Shown here: positions 1 through 8,026 of the stretch, in pieces | Layout: each line of letters starts with the position of its first letter | Numbering within the stretch: position 1 is the first letter of the stretch | DNA from: AP-15 sp963846635 | Lineage (GTDB): Bacteria > Pseudomonadota > Alphaproteobacteria > ATCC43930 > CGMCC-115725 | Assembly: GCA_963846635.1 (NCBI GenBank) | Contig: CAWJXM010000018.1 | Span: forward strand, 40,221-104,220 | Length of the DNA: 64,000 nt | Reading direction: 5' to 3' | Made by a program: the position numbers and the translations under genes | The notes under the pieces: model-generated | Told to the model about the DNA's origin: nothing | Seen by the model: only the letters and a program-made list of their open reading frames with translations | The model's database searches: none

Positions 1-275
1 GGAAATAAGAGGGCGGCCCGCGCGAGCCGGGCCTTGCTTGCCGCACAGTTAACCCGCCGACACCGGTGCCGCGCACGACCTTCCCGAAATCGTTGATTAA
101 TGCAACATCGGTGTGTGGGTGATCGTCAAACGAGACAGCCAATTGCCGCTCGTCTGCGTTTCGGCCGGGCCTTGTTCGCCATTACCGTGTGCTTATATCT
201 CGGGAAGCCATGCGGCGTAGCGAATTGCTGTGGCTCCCGACAAAAGCGCCAGTCCCTTGTTTTGAGGAGCTGCGC
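1..275. other. Left edge without recognisable gene
   Basis: No convincing coding region, RNA gene or repeat is visible. Open frames on either strand here are short and have arginine-rich, non-protein-like composition. Confidence 0.4.
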
Positions 276-416
276 ATGGCTGAATCCGAATCACTCACGA
301 TCATTCTTGGTGTTTTCCAAGCGAGCGGCCACGGCCCTCTCGCCATAGTAGCGCTGACCATTATCTTCCTCGCCCTTGTTGCTGTTGAACTCCAACTCCC
401 TAGGAGGCGGCGGTAA
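276..416 (+). CDS. Small putative single-pass membrane protein
   Basis: A 46-residue frame begins MAESESLTIILGVFQ and contains one hydrophobic stretch (about residues 24-40, PLAIVALTIIFLALVAVEL), followed by a basic PRRRR tail. This is the layout of a small inner-membrane protein with a cytoplasmic positive end. The start is supported by a GAGGAG ribosome-binding sequence at about 264-269, six bases before the ATG. A longer in-frame start at 189 lacks such a signal. I do not recognise a family. It lies just left of the IS21 end and may be a leftover of the interrupted host locus. A chance hydrophobic frame remains possible. Confidence 0.35.
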   Translation: MAESESLTIILGVFQASGHGPLAIVALTIIFLALVAVELQLPRRRR

Positions 417-564
417 TGCGGCGGTCGATCTCGGCCAAAAGCCCGATGGATCGGTTTCCCCCTCGTCAAGCGTGAAGTCGAGCGAATACAGCAACGCGTA
501 GACGACCGCCCGCACCGTCGTGCGCCCGGTCGGCCCGCAGCCGGTCGTCGGTCATGGCGTGATC

Positions 565-632
565 TGTAAGCGCCGGAGCGAAAATCCCTCACTGAAGCGG
601 CCGGATCGTCCGGTGGCGCCGGAGTAAAAATC
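565..632 (+). repeat. IS21 left terminal repeats
   Basis: The outer repeat lies at 565-588 and an inner repeat (GGCGCCGGAGTAAAAAT) at 616-632. They are matched in inverted orientation at the right end, at 8461-8484 and 8440-8455. IS21 ends usually carry several such transposase-binding copies. Confidence 0.65.
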
Positions 633-676
633 CGGCAGCAGTTGGGCCCTTGTCAGCAAGCGGCAGGGGCCGAGGG

Positions 677-2176
677 ATGAAGGGCGTGGAGCTTTACGCT
701 CAGGTTCGTTTTGCGGTTCAGATTGAAGGGGTAAGCCGGCGGGAAGCGGCGCGTCGTTTTGGGATCGACCCGCGGACAGTGGCGAAGATGCTGGCGTTTT
801 CGGTGCCGCCCGGGTACCGGCGGAGCCGGCCACCGGCGCGCCCGAAGCTGGACCGATTTACCGGGATCATCGACGCGATCCTGGCAAGGGATGAGGGACG
901 GCCGAAGAAGCAGCGGCACACGGCGAAGCGGATCTTCGCACGGCTCCGCGACGAGCACGGCTACACCGGTGGGATCACCATCGTTAGGGACTACGTGCGG
1001 GCGCACCGGCTGCGACACCGCGAGGTGTTTGTGCCGCTGCGGCATGATCCCGGTCACGCACAGGTGGATTTTGGCGAGGCGCTGGCGGAGATCGCCGGGG
1101 TGGAAGGCAAGATCCACTTCTTTGCGATGGACCTGCCGCACAGCGATGCCTGTTTCGTGCAGGCCTATCCGGAGGAGACCGCCGAAGCGTTCTGCGACGG
1201 GCACAACGCCGCGTTCAGCTTCTTTGGCAAGGTGCCGGTCTCGATCCTGTACGACAATACGACGCTGGCGGTGGCGCGCATCCTGGGCGACGGAGTGCGC
1301 CAGCGCACGCGGATGTTCAGCGAGCTGCAGTCCCATTACGTATTTGCCGACCGGTTTGGCCGACCCGGCAAAGGCAACGACAAAGGCAAGGTTGAGGGTC
1401 TGATCGGCTGGGTCCGCCGCAACCTGCTGGTGCCGGTACCGCGAGCAGCCAGCTTGGCGGCGCTGAACGAACAGTTGCTCGAGGGTTGTCGGCGCCGGCT
1501 CGGGGATCGGCTGCGCGGTCACGACGAGACGATCGGCGAACGGCTGGTGCGGGATCTGGCGGCGTTCCACGACTTGCCGCCGGCGCCCTACGACGCCTGC
1601 GAGAAGAAGGCAGGCCGGGTCAGCTCGCTATCGCTGGTGCGCTATCGCAGCACCGACTACTCGGTGCCGACCGCCTACGGCCACCGTGACGTGCTGATCC
1701 GCGGCTACGTCAACGAGGTGGTGATCTCCTGTGGGGCCGAGGTGATCGCCCGCCATCCGCGCTCCTACGAGCGCGAGGACTTCGTCTTCGACCCGCTGCA
1801 TTACCTGGCATTGCTCGAACACAAGATCGGCGCTCTCGACCAGGCGGCACCGCTGGTCGGCTGGGATCTGCCCGAGGAGTTCGCCACGCTGCGTCGCTTG
1901 ATCGAGGCCCGCATGGCCAAGCGCGGCAAACGCGAGTTCGTCCAGATCCTGCGGCTGCTGGAGGTATTCCCCCTCGGGGATGTGCTGGCTGGCGTCAGGG
2001 AGGCTATCGCCCGCGGTGCGATCGGCTTTGACGCGGTCAAGCATCTGGTGCTGTGTCGGATCGAGCGCCGGCCGCCGCGGCTCGACCTGACGGTCTATCC
2101 CTACCTGCCGCAGGCGCGAGTGGCGACAACCTCGGCGAAGGCTTACCTCGACCTACTCGCCGGGGCCGCATCATGA
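677..2176 (+). CDS. istA: IS21-family transposase IstA
   Basis: A 499-residue DDE transposase that cuts and joins the IS21 ends, normally together with the ATPase IstB. An N-terminal helix-turn-helix (REAARRFGIDPRTVAKML, about residues 18-35) precedes an RNase H-like core. The three likely acidic residues are in VDFGEAL (about 130), LYDNTTLAV (about 191) and GKVEGLIGWVRR (about 239). The ATG at 677 fits the family start better than an in-frame TTG at 650. The stop overlaps the istB start (ATGA at 2173-2176), giving translational coupling. The gene looks intact, so it could still act if another IstB is present. Confidence 0.88.
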   Translation: MKGVELYAQVRFAVQIEGVSRREAARRFGIDPRTVAKMLAFSVPPGYRRSRPPARPKLDRFTGIIDAILARDEGRPKKQRHTAKRIFARLRDEHGYTGGITIVRDYVRAHRLRHREVFVPLRHDPGHAQVDFGEALAEIAGVEGKIHFFAMDLPHSDACFVQAYPEETAEAFCDGHNAAFSFFGKVPVSILYDNTTLAVARILGDGVRQRTRMFSELQSHYVFADRFGRPGKGNDKGKVEGLIGWVRRNLLVPVPRAASLAALNEQLLEGCRRRLGDRLRGHDETIGERLVRDLAAFHDLPPAPYDACEKKAGRVSSLSLVRYRSTDYSVPTAYGHRDVLIRGYVNEVVISCGAEVIARHPRSYEREDFVFDPLHYLALLEHKIGALDQAAPLVGWDLPEEFATLRRLIEARMAKRGKREFVQILRLLEVFPLGDVLAGVREAIARGAIGFDAVKHLVLCRIERRPPRLDLTVYPYLPQARVATTSAKAYLDLLAGAAS

Positions 2177-2502
2177 GCGATACACCGCAACTGCTGCTCG
2201 CCCATCATCTCAAGGCGCTCAAGCTGCCGACGTTCTTGCGCGAATACGACAAGCTCGCCCAGCAATGCGCTGCCGAGGGGGTCGATCATCCGCGCTATTT
2301 GCTGCGCCTGGCCGAGCTCGAACTGATCGAGCGGGAACGCCGGATGGTCGAGCGCCGCATCAAGGAGGCACGGTTCCCGACAGTGAAAAGCCTTGACAGT
2401 TTCGACTTCACGGCGCTCCCCTCGCTCAACAAAGCCTTGGTCCTGGAACTCGCCCGCTGCGAGTACATCGCACGCCGCGAGAATGTCATCGCGGTCGGCA
2501 AC

Positions 2503-2517
2503 AGCGGCATAGCGACA
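2503..2517 (+). other. attL of element A (core plus inner arm)
   Basis: The core AGCGGC at 2503-2508 is followed by AT and the arm AGCGACA (2511-2517). Joining the right edge of the element (5066-5078, with arm TGTCGTT at 5066-5072) to this stretch recreates a 28-base imperfect dyad centred exactly on AG (2503-2504). This is the expected form of an attP site for a serine integrase. Confidence 0.6.
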
Positions 2518-2536
2518 TAATGATCACCTCCGTACG

Positions 2537-4600
2537 TTATTGAAGAAGAAGAGTGATCTGGCGCGGATCCAGTGATACTGGACAGCCAGCAACGGCTTGC
2601 TGGACCGCCGGTAGGCCGAGATCGTCCGCTCGAATGACGTAAGGTGCACCGGGACAGACCTGATGGGCCGGAAGGATCTGGGAGCGAATGAGCCGGATCA
2701 CCGTCATCTTGCTGATCGAGAGCTGCCGCGCGATCTCGTCCAACGTCAGCTCGCCGCGTTCGGCTCGCTCTCCCTCGCGGTAAACGGGGATACCGTTGTT
2801 GCTGCGCCAAGCGCGTAGTCGGCCCTCGGTCCAGGTATGGCCCTTAGCGGTCCGCCGGCCGAGGCGGTTGAGCACCGAGGCAATGTGCAGATCCGGCAGC
2901 AGCCGCGCCAATTCGCCGATGATCCGCTCAGTGTCGGTGTCGGTCTTCCAACGGTGTTGGCCACTCCAATTCTTGACGACCTCGAGAGCGGTGTGATCAC
3001 CACCCTGCCAATGGATCGCCAGCCGGAGCCGTCCTTCCTCGACCCACACGACGATTTCGCGAATAACGGTACGTAGGATCCGCTTCTTGATCTCGGGCGA
3101 GGCAGCAGGATGATCCCACGCGGCGCCAAGGTCATGACCCAGAGCAAGCAATTGCTCGCGCTCAATCTCGGTCAAGCTTGCAGTGGGCGCGGCATCGAGG
3201 GAGGCCAGTTCCTCTTCCAGCCGCTGGACGGCCCGCAGTCGCTCGTTCCAGCGGTGTTCCAGTTCGCCCGCGACCAATCGGTTGTCTGGGTCGATAGCAT
3301 CATATTGCCTGCGGGCTCGGGCGGCCTCGAAGCGCGCCTGATCCAACGCGAGCGACATCTGTCTCCGCTTGTCCGAGACCTCGTGGCGATGCTCCTCGAT
3401 GGCGCCGAGAGCGGCCGCCATCCCCAGCGGGTCGAGTAGCCGCAGCATTTCGCGACAGACCGCCATTTCGATACGCAGACTGCCGAATGAGATGCACCGC
3501 CCGGCGCCGTGATTGCCCATGGCGCCGCGGCAGTGGTAGCGCGCAACCTTGCCCGGCGGGGCGCCGCTATAGGCGACGTGCAGCTTGCGGCCGCAATGGC
3601 CACAGCGCAACAGGCCGGCCAATAACGCCGGCCCCGGTCGTACGGCACCCCGCGCCATCTGCCCGCGCATATTGGTGTTCTCGGCGATCAGCCGCTGGTT
3701 TTGCTGATACTCATCCCACGCGATGTACCCCTGGTGGTGATCGATGATCAGCACCTCCCAATCTTCAGGCGACCGGCGCCGGCCGCGCTGCACCCGCCGG
3801 CGGCCGTCTTGTAGGCAGGTCTGCGTCCGGGTCCGACCGTGGGCATAGGCACCGCCGTAGATGGGGTTTGTCAGGAACTTGAGAATGGTGGCGTAGACCG
3901 GCAGCTTCCACACCACAGCGCGGCCCTCGGCACCATAGGTGACGCTGGGCAGTTCGATGCTTTCCTGGCGCAGCCAGAGCAGCACCTGGCGCATGCTGCC
4001 GAGTTCTCGGAATTTGGCGAACACCAAGCTGATCGCCTCGCGCACCCGCTTGTCTGGATCCATCTCAACCCGGTCATCCGCAGTTCGCAGATAGCCAATC
4101 GCGACGGTCGTCAAGAGCTCGCCACGAGCGGCCTTCTGCCGGAGCGCTTCCTGCGAACGCTGGCGGAAGGTCGACAGCTCCATCTCGCTCAAGGTCCCTT
4201 TCATCCCCAGAAGCAGCCGATCGTTTGGCAGGCGGGGATCATAGATCCCGTCCTCATCGATGATCAGGCTGCCGACCAGTCCGCAAAATTCAAGCAGCGT
4301 GTGCCAGTCGCGTCCGTTGCGCGCCAGCCGCGACGCCTCGATCGAGACGACGGCGCCGACCCGGCCCTGGCCAACGGCGGCAATCAGCCTTTCAAACCCG
4401 GGGCGCGCAATCCCCGATCCGGAGCGGCCGAGATCTTCGTCGAGGACGACGACCTCCTGCCAGCCCAGCTGTCGAGCCCGACCGGCGAGCGCATATTGAC
4501 GTCGGCGGCTCTCATGATTGTGCTGCACCTGGTCAAGCGTCGACTGCCGAACATAGACGTAGGCCGCGCGCCGAAGGTGGTCGGCGGTGATTTTACTCAT
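2537..4600 (-). CDS. Large serine recombinase (element A)
   Basis: A 687-residue large serine recombinase that would cut and rejoin att sites through a 5-prime phosphoserine link. The N-terminal resolvase domain has the catalytic serine at residue 20 (YVYVRQSTLDQV), the QYALAGRARQLGW helix and the SRLARNGRDW arginine motif. A recombinase domain follows (residues about 170-290), then a zinc ribbon (CGHCGRKLHVAY, later RYHCRG and a further Cys). After a coiled-coil region comes a C-terminal HTH/excisionase-like segment (LTLDEIARQLSISKMTVIRLI). It starts within the end of the upstream short gene (overlap at 4593-4600), so they are probably co-translated. The frame is intact and likely active. 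Confidence 0.9.
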   Translation of the reverse strand: MSKITADHLRRAAYVYVRQSTLDQVQHNHESRRRQYALAGRARQLGWQEVVVLDEDLGRSGSGIARPGFERLIAAVGQGRVGAVVSIEASRLARNGRDWHTLLEFCGLVGSLIIDEDGIYDPRLPNDRLLLGMKGTLSEMELSTFRQRSQEALRQKAARGELLTTVAIGYLRTADDRVEMDPDKRVREAISLVFAKFRELGSMRQVLLWLRQESIELPSVTYGAEGRAVVWKLPVYATILKFLTNPIYGGAYAHGRTRTQTCLQDGRRRVQRGRRRSPEDWEVLIIDHHQGYIAWDEYQQNQRLIAENTNMRGQMARGAVRPGPALLAGLLRCGHCGRKLHVAYSGAPPGKVARYHCRGAMGNHGAGRCISFGSLRIEMAVCREMLRLLDPLGMAAALGAIEEHRHEVSDKRRQMSLALDQARFEAARARRQYDAIDPDNRLVAGELEHRWNERLRAVQRLEEELASLDAAPTASLTEIEREQLLALGHDLGAAWDHPAASPEIKKRILRTVIREIVVWVEEGRLRLAIHWQGGDHTALEVVKNWSGQHRWKTDTDTERIIGELARLLPDLHIASVLNRLGRRTAKGHTWTEGRLRAWRSNNGIPVYREGERAERGELTLDEIARQLSISKMTVIRLIRSQILPAHQVCPGAPYVIRADDLGLPAVQQAVAGCPVSLDPRQITLLLQ

Positions 4601-4772
4601 CCGCCGCTGCCGTCATCGTCACCGCTTCGCCCGCTGACGGCGACCGAACCAGCGCCAGCATCAGAGCCTGCAGCAGGATCGTCACCTTTGCTCGAACCGC
4701 GGTCGAGAGAGTGCCCGGCTCCGCCGCCATACTGGCAAACAGATCCTGTTGCAACGGTCGAGCCTTGCGCAT
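4593..4772 (-). CDS. Short helical protein of element A (module gene 2)
   Basis: A 59-residue frame (MRKARPLQQDLFASM...) with a predicted helix (LSTAVRAKVTILLQALMLALV) and no known domain that I recognise. Its stop (TAA) overlaps the recombinase ATG by eight bases, the arrangement of a translationally coupled pair. Element B has a short protein at the equivalent place with a similar helix (RPETHRHLVLLWTDLLQRQL), which argues that this is a real gene of the module. A role as a directionality or accessory factor for the recombinase is conceivable but only inferred from position. Confidence 0.55.
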   Translation of the reverse strand: MRKARPLQQDLFASMAAEPGTLSTAVRAKVTILLQALMLALVRSPSAGEAVTMTAAADE

Positions 4773-4995
4773 GATTATCTCCTCGCAGTGACTGGGATGC
4801 CGAGGAGGATAGGACCTGGTCCAATAACCGCCGCAGATCATGTAAAGCGGTGAGAGCCAGCCGGGGCGGCGAATGGTCGGGCAACTCAGCGGCCTCGCTC
4901 CGGGTCATCCAGGCCGGCAGATGCACTAAAGTCCCGTCCGGCTGCTCAATCACATAGTAAAGCTCGTCACCATGACGATGACGCTTGACGAGCAT
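4597..4995 (-). CDS. Small conserved protein upstream of recombinase A (DUF5372-like, module gene 1)
   Basis: The frame reads MLVKRHRHGDELYYVIEQ, then PDGTLVHLPAWMT and a later helix LTALHDLRRLLDQVL. It matches the first gene of element B over the pattern HHP-x2-G ... R-x2-G ... VIE-x2-DG ... LPA-x2-T. I associate this layout with the DUF5372 family found next to recombinases, from memory only. Homology continues upstream of this ATG (VTIHYRHHPRAGSQV), pointing to a real start near 5046 at a non-standard ATC, or to a shortened gene. The last third overlaps gene 2 and has low-complexity Gly/Ser/Asp composition, so the ancestral stop may have been earlier. Confidence 0.5.
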   Translation of the reverse strand: MLVKRHRHGDELYYVIEQPDGTLVHLPAWMTRSEAAELPDHSPPRLALTALHDLRRLLDQVLSSSASQSLRGDNHAQGSTVATGSVCQYGGGAGHSLDRGSSKGDDPAAGSDAGAGSVAVSGRSGDDDGSGG

Positions 4996-5065
4996 GACCT
5001 GGCTCCCCGCCCGCGGGTGGTGCCGATAATGGATCGTGACGTCGATCCCGTGATACTGCGCAGTG

Positions 5066-5084
5066 TGTCGTTGAGCTGAGCGGC
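5066..5084 (+). other. attR of element A
   Basis: The inner arm TGTCGTT (5066-5072), six spacer bases and the core AGCGGC (5079-5084) adjoin istB codons for TGKTH. The AG of the core is the centre of the reconstructed dyad. Confidence 0.6.
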
Positions 5085-5315
5085 ACCGGGAAAACGCACA
5101 TTGCGCTCGGATTGGGGCTGGCGGCCTGCCAGAAGGGCTTGTCGGTCGGCTTCATCACCGCGGCCGCCCTGGTCCACGAGCTGATCGAGGCCCGGGACGA
5201 CAAGCGGTTGCTACGCCTGCAGCGTCAACTGGCGGCCTACAAGCTGCTGATCATCGACGAACTCGGCTATGTGCCGCTGTCGACGACCGGTGCCGAGCTG
5301 TTGTTCGAGGTCTTT

Positions 5316-5336
5316 AGAGATCATCATGCATAATGA
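5316..5336 (+). other. attL of element B
   Basis: Core AG (5316-5317), eleven bases, then the arm CATAATGA (5329-5336). The opposite edge has TCAGTATG (8006-8013), eleven bases, then AG (8025-8026). The arms match in inverted orientation at 7 of 8 positions and are equally spaced around AG. Confidence 0.55.
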
Positions 5337-7558
5337 GCAGGTTCCTCCCTGTCATGTCCAACGCCTGGGGCGGATAAGCGCTGCAGGCGCCATTGCCAGC
5401 ATTGGCCGCGCTGAAGCCGAAACGCCCGATACTCGCCACGGCGAACGCGGTCCCATAGGGCATCCTGGGAGAGATGCTCGGTTCGCATTACCTCGGCGAA
5501 GCTCGGCAGGTGGGGCGCGAGCGGACTTGAACCATTGAGGCGAACGCGGTCGTCCTCGTCGAGCCGCACCCAGACCCGAGACGCCAACCGGTGCTGGTCG
5601 TGCGCCAGCACTCCGTGCTGCACCCAGACGTGGACAAGGGACGGCGACACCGCGAGCTGCTGGGCCACGGCCTTTACCGGCACCAGGCCATCCGCGCGTT
5701 GGCGGGCCTCCCGCGTATGCAGCGGGCAGGCCGTTTCGATCGCATGCTGCTTGCGCATGGAATGCACCCGCGCATACGTCCAGGCCTTGCCGGTTCGGGT
5801 GAGCCGGCCCTCGGCGTTGAATTGTTCCGCAATCCGGTGGTCCGGGAGCGTCTGCGCCAGTTCGCGCAGCTGGGCGATCACCTCGGCCTCGGTACGGCTA
5901 TGCCAGCCCAGGGGTGGGCAATGCACCTCATGTTGCGTGGTCACGCCGCCGCTCCAGACGATAGTGAACGCAGCGCGCCGTTCGCGCGCATCGACATCCA
6001 GCACCACTTCCGTGATGATCAGCCGCAGCATACGCTTGCGGTCCACGTCAGTCGTGGTCGCGGCGTGCCAAAGCGCCGGCAGGTCCTCGGCGAGGCGATG
6101 GACGAGTTGCTGATCGGCCTCGTTCAGTGGTAGCAGTTCGGTCCGGCGCACGACCGCGTATTCCTGCTCCAACTGTTCAAGCGCCCGCAGGGCCGTGTTC
6201 CAGCGGGTCTCAAGGGTGCGGGCAACCAGGCGGTTCTCCGGCTCGATCGCGTCGTATTGGCGTTGGGCCCGTTGTGCCTCGTAGCGGGCGCGTTCGATCC
6301 GCAGCTGCCATTGGCGATCAAGTGCCTCGTGCTCGCGCTCGAGCGCGGCAAAGGCGGTCAGAGCGGTTTCGATCGCTGCGGGCCGGACCGCCTCCAGGAA
6401 CAGTGCCGCCGCAGCGGAATCCAGGTGAGCGACCGGGAAGGCCTGGCACAGGGGAGCGGCGTAGTCGATCTGTGCCCGGCGACACTGATAACGGAGGTAG
6501 TGGCTGCCATGGCTGACACTCATTCGCCGCCCGCAGTGGCCGCAGACTACGAGACCTTGCAGCAGTGCCCGGCCCTCGCGTGGCGCACCGCGGCCCTTGG
6601 CGGCGAAGTTGTAAAGGTTGTCCCGCAGGTGCTGCCGGTTCGCCAGAAACTGGTCGTAGCTGATATAGGCCGGGTAGGTGGCGGGGACGACGATATCCCA
6701 TTCCTCCAGCGGCTGCCGTCGCTCGACGGTCACGGGCGGATCGCCTGGGCGAATGACCTGCTTGCGCCGGCCATAGACGAACACGCCGGCATAGACGGGG
6801 CTGGTCAGCACCTGCTGAACCATCTGGTAGGTGGGACGAACCCAGACGATGCGGCCAGCCTCGGCGCCTTGCTGCACCAGGCGCGGCATTCTGAGGCCGT
6901 GCGCGATGAACTCCCGCTGCACCGCGCGAGCGTTGCGCAGCAGGGCGAAGCGCTCGAAGATCCGTGCCAGCGTCGTGCGCACCTCATCGTCGGGGTCAAG
7001 CACCACCGTGCCATTGCCCTGGCGCCGGTAGCCGACGGGCAGGCGCAGCGCGAGTTCGCCGCGCCTGGCCTTGTTGAGCAGGTTGCCGCGCATCCTGGCG
7101 CGCAGGATATGCAATTCGGCGGCAAACAGCGTGCCCTTGACGCCCAGCAAAAGCCGGTCGTTCGGATCCTCAGCGCTGTAGATGCCATCCTCGTCGGCGA
7201 TGAGCGTGCGGAACACCGCACAGAGTTCGATCACGCGGTGCCAATCGCTGTTGCGGCGTGACAGGCGCGACACTTCGGTGACCAACACGAGGCCGATCTT
7301 GCCTAGACCGATCGCGGCCACCAGGCGCTGGAAGCCAGTGCGGGCCTGGCTGTCGGCGCCGGAAAGCCCAAGGTCCTCGTCAATAATCTCGATCTGGGGC
7401 GCCGGCCAGCCCAGCTGCCGCGCCCGCTCGGCGAGCTGATACTGCCGACGGGTACTCTCCTGGTTGGTCAGCACCTGCCGCGGCGTCGACTGGCGCACGT
7501 AGACAACCGCGCGCCGGTCGAGATGGCGCGGCTCGATCTTGGGCGAGATGGCGTTCAT
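5324..7558 (-). CDS. Large serine recombinase (element B)
   Basis: A 744-residue large serine recombinase, distant from that of element A. The catalytic serine is residue 24 (YVRQSTPRQV) and the arginine motif is SRLSRRNSDWH. A recombinase domain is followed by a zinc ribbon (CGHCGRRMSVSH, then RYQCRR and a Cys further on), a long helical stretch rich in Arg/Glu, and a C-terminal HTH-like region (VPVKAVAQQLAVSPSLVHVWV). Its ATG overlaps the stop of the upstream small gene (ATGA at 7555-7558). The C-terminus reaches almost to the element edge, only a few bases from the att core, so the coding region may itself contain part of the site. Confidence 0.9.
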   Translation of the reverse strand: MNAISPKIEPRHLDRRAVVYVRQSTPRQVLTNQESTRRQYQLAERARQLGWPAPQIEIIDEDLGLSGADSQARTGFQRLVAAIGLGKIGLVLVTEVSRLSRRNSDWHRVIELCAVFRTLIADEDGIYSAEDPNDRLLLGVKGTLFAAELHILRARMRGNLLNKARRGELALRLPVGYRRQGNGTVVLDPDDEVRTTLARIFERFALLRNARAVQREFIAHGLRMPRLVQQGAEAGRIVWVRPTYQMVQQVLTSPVYAGVFVYGRRKQVIRPGDPPVTVERRQPLEEWDIVVPATYPAYISYDQFLANRQHLRDNLYNFAAKGRGAPREGRALLQGLVVCGHCGRRMSVSHGSHYLRYQCRRAQIDYAAPLCQAFPVAHLDSAAAALFLEAVRPAAIETALTAFAALEREHEALDRQWQLRIERARYEAQRAQRQYDAIEPENRLVARTLETRWNTALRALEQLEQEYAVVRRTELLPLNEADQQLVHRLAEDLPALWHAATTTDVDRKRMLRLIITEVVLDVDARERRAAFTIVWSGGVTTQHEVHCPPLGWHSRTEAEVIAQLRELAQTLPDHRIAEQFNAEGRLTRTGKAWTYARVHSMRKQHAIETACPLHTREARQRADGLVPVKAVAQQLAVSPSLVHVWVQHGVLAHDQHRLASRVWVRLDEDDRVRLNGSSPLAPHLPSFAEVMRTEHLSQDALWDRVRRGEYRAFRLQRGQCWQWRLQRLSAPGVGHDREEPAHYA

Positions 7559-7739
7559 GGCACGGTTCCCCTGGCGCGGGCGCCTGCCCCCGTGCAGCCG
7601 GAAGCTGCCGCTGCAGCAGGTCGGTCCAGAGCAGGACCAGGTGCCGGTGTGTCTCTGGCCGGAAGCTGCTCCATGGCGGCACGGCCAGTAGGATCGGATC
7701 TGGGCGCACGGCGGGTCTCCGAAACGGGGGATGGCGCAC
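7380..7739 (-). CDS. Short helical protein of element B (module gene 2)
   Basis: A 119-codon frame whose first half (VPPWSSFRPETHRHLVLLWTD then LLQRQL) looks like a real helical protein. The second half runs antisense-like through the recombinase start with Ala/Arg-rich composition, overlapping it by 179 bases. Position and the amphipathic helix match gene 2 of element A. The functional product may be only the first 50 or so residues. No family is recognised. Confidence 0.4.
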   Translation of the reverse strand: MRHPPFRRPAVRPDPILLAVPPWSSFRPETHRHLVLLWTDLLQRQLPAARGQAPAPGEPCHERHLAQDRAAPSRPARGCLRAPVDAAAGADQPGEYPSAVSARRAGAAAGLAGAPDRDY

Positions 7740-7977
7740 CCCGTAAGGTGGCCACCAGAACCGCGAGCGCCCGCAAGCGACCAGGCGTGAACGTCAGGGC
7801 TGGAACCGCGGCCACCGGAGACACCGGAGCGCTCGGCTCGGTATGGCGGGCCGGCAAGAGTTGCCGACCTCCATCGAGACCCTCAATCACGAGGTGCGGC
7901 TCGCCCGCGTACCGCAGGCACCGCACCACTCTGGCCACCTGACCGAACAGCGGGTGATGCACTGCCGTAACCCGCAC
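7555..7977 (-). CDS. Small conserved protein upstream of recombinase B (DUF5372-like, module gene 1)
   Basis: A 140-residue frame starting MRVTAVHHPLFGQVARVV, with VIEGLDGGRQLLPARHT and a helix LTFTPGRLRALAVLVATLRG. It aligns with module gene 1 of element A over about 80 residues, which makes both credible genes. The C-terminal 60 residues are Pro/Arg/Ala-rich and overlap gene 2. The stop overlaps the recombinase start by four bases. The role is unknown; the DUF5372 assignment is from memory of recombinase-associated families and is tentative. Confidence 0.55.
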   Translation of the reverse strand: MRVTAVHHPLFGQVARVVRCLRYAGEPHLVIEGLDGGRQLLPARHTEPSAPVSPVAAVPALTFTPGRLRALAVLVATLRGAPSPVSETRRAPRSDPTGRAAMEQLPARDTPAPGPALDRPAAAAASGCTGAGARARGTVP

Positions 7978-8005
7978 CCGTTCGACAGGCCGGCAATGAA
8001 CCTGA

Positions 8006-8026
8006 TCAGTATGATGGTCGGATGAG
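8006..8026 (+). other. attR of element B
   Basis: The arm TCAGTATG (8006-8013), eleven bases and the core AG (8025-8026), which is at the same time the first two bases of the istB codon AGC. Confidence 0.55.

Larger units (their letters stand above)
2503..5078 (-). mobile_element. Serine-recombinase element A inserted in istB Walker A codons
   Basis: This 2576-bp element carries only three overlapping genes on the minus strand: a small conserved protein, a short helical protein and a large serine recombinase. Its edges are defined by loss of istB reading frame. The left junction reads AACAGCGGC|ATAGCG and the right reads GAGCTG|AGCGGCACC, so AGCGGC (2503-2508 and 5079-5084) is shared. There are no terminal inverted repeats of IS type, as expected for serine-integrase elements that recombine at a short core. 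No cargo gene is visible, so it appears to be a minimal self-mobilising unit. Confidence 0.75.
5316..8024 (-). mobile_element. Serine-recombinase element B inserted in the same istB
   Basis: This 2709-bp element has the same three-gene minus-strand module as element A but a clearly different recombinase. The left junction reads GTCTTT|AG|AGATC and the right GGATG|AG|CCAGCG. Only the dinucleotide AG (5316-5317 and 8025-8026) is common to both, as expected for a 2-bp serine-integrase crossover. Removing 5316-8024 rejoins istB codons in frame (LLFEVF-SQRYERG). No cargo is visible. Confidence 0.75.

Noticed and set aside
3839..4774. Long plus-strand open frame (311 codons) antisense to recombinase A
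   Set aside because: Composition and lack of domain show it is the shadow of the conserved recombinase on the other strand.
6257..7261. 334-codon plus-strand frame within element B
   Set aside because: Shadow of the serine recombinase; no ribosome site or domain.
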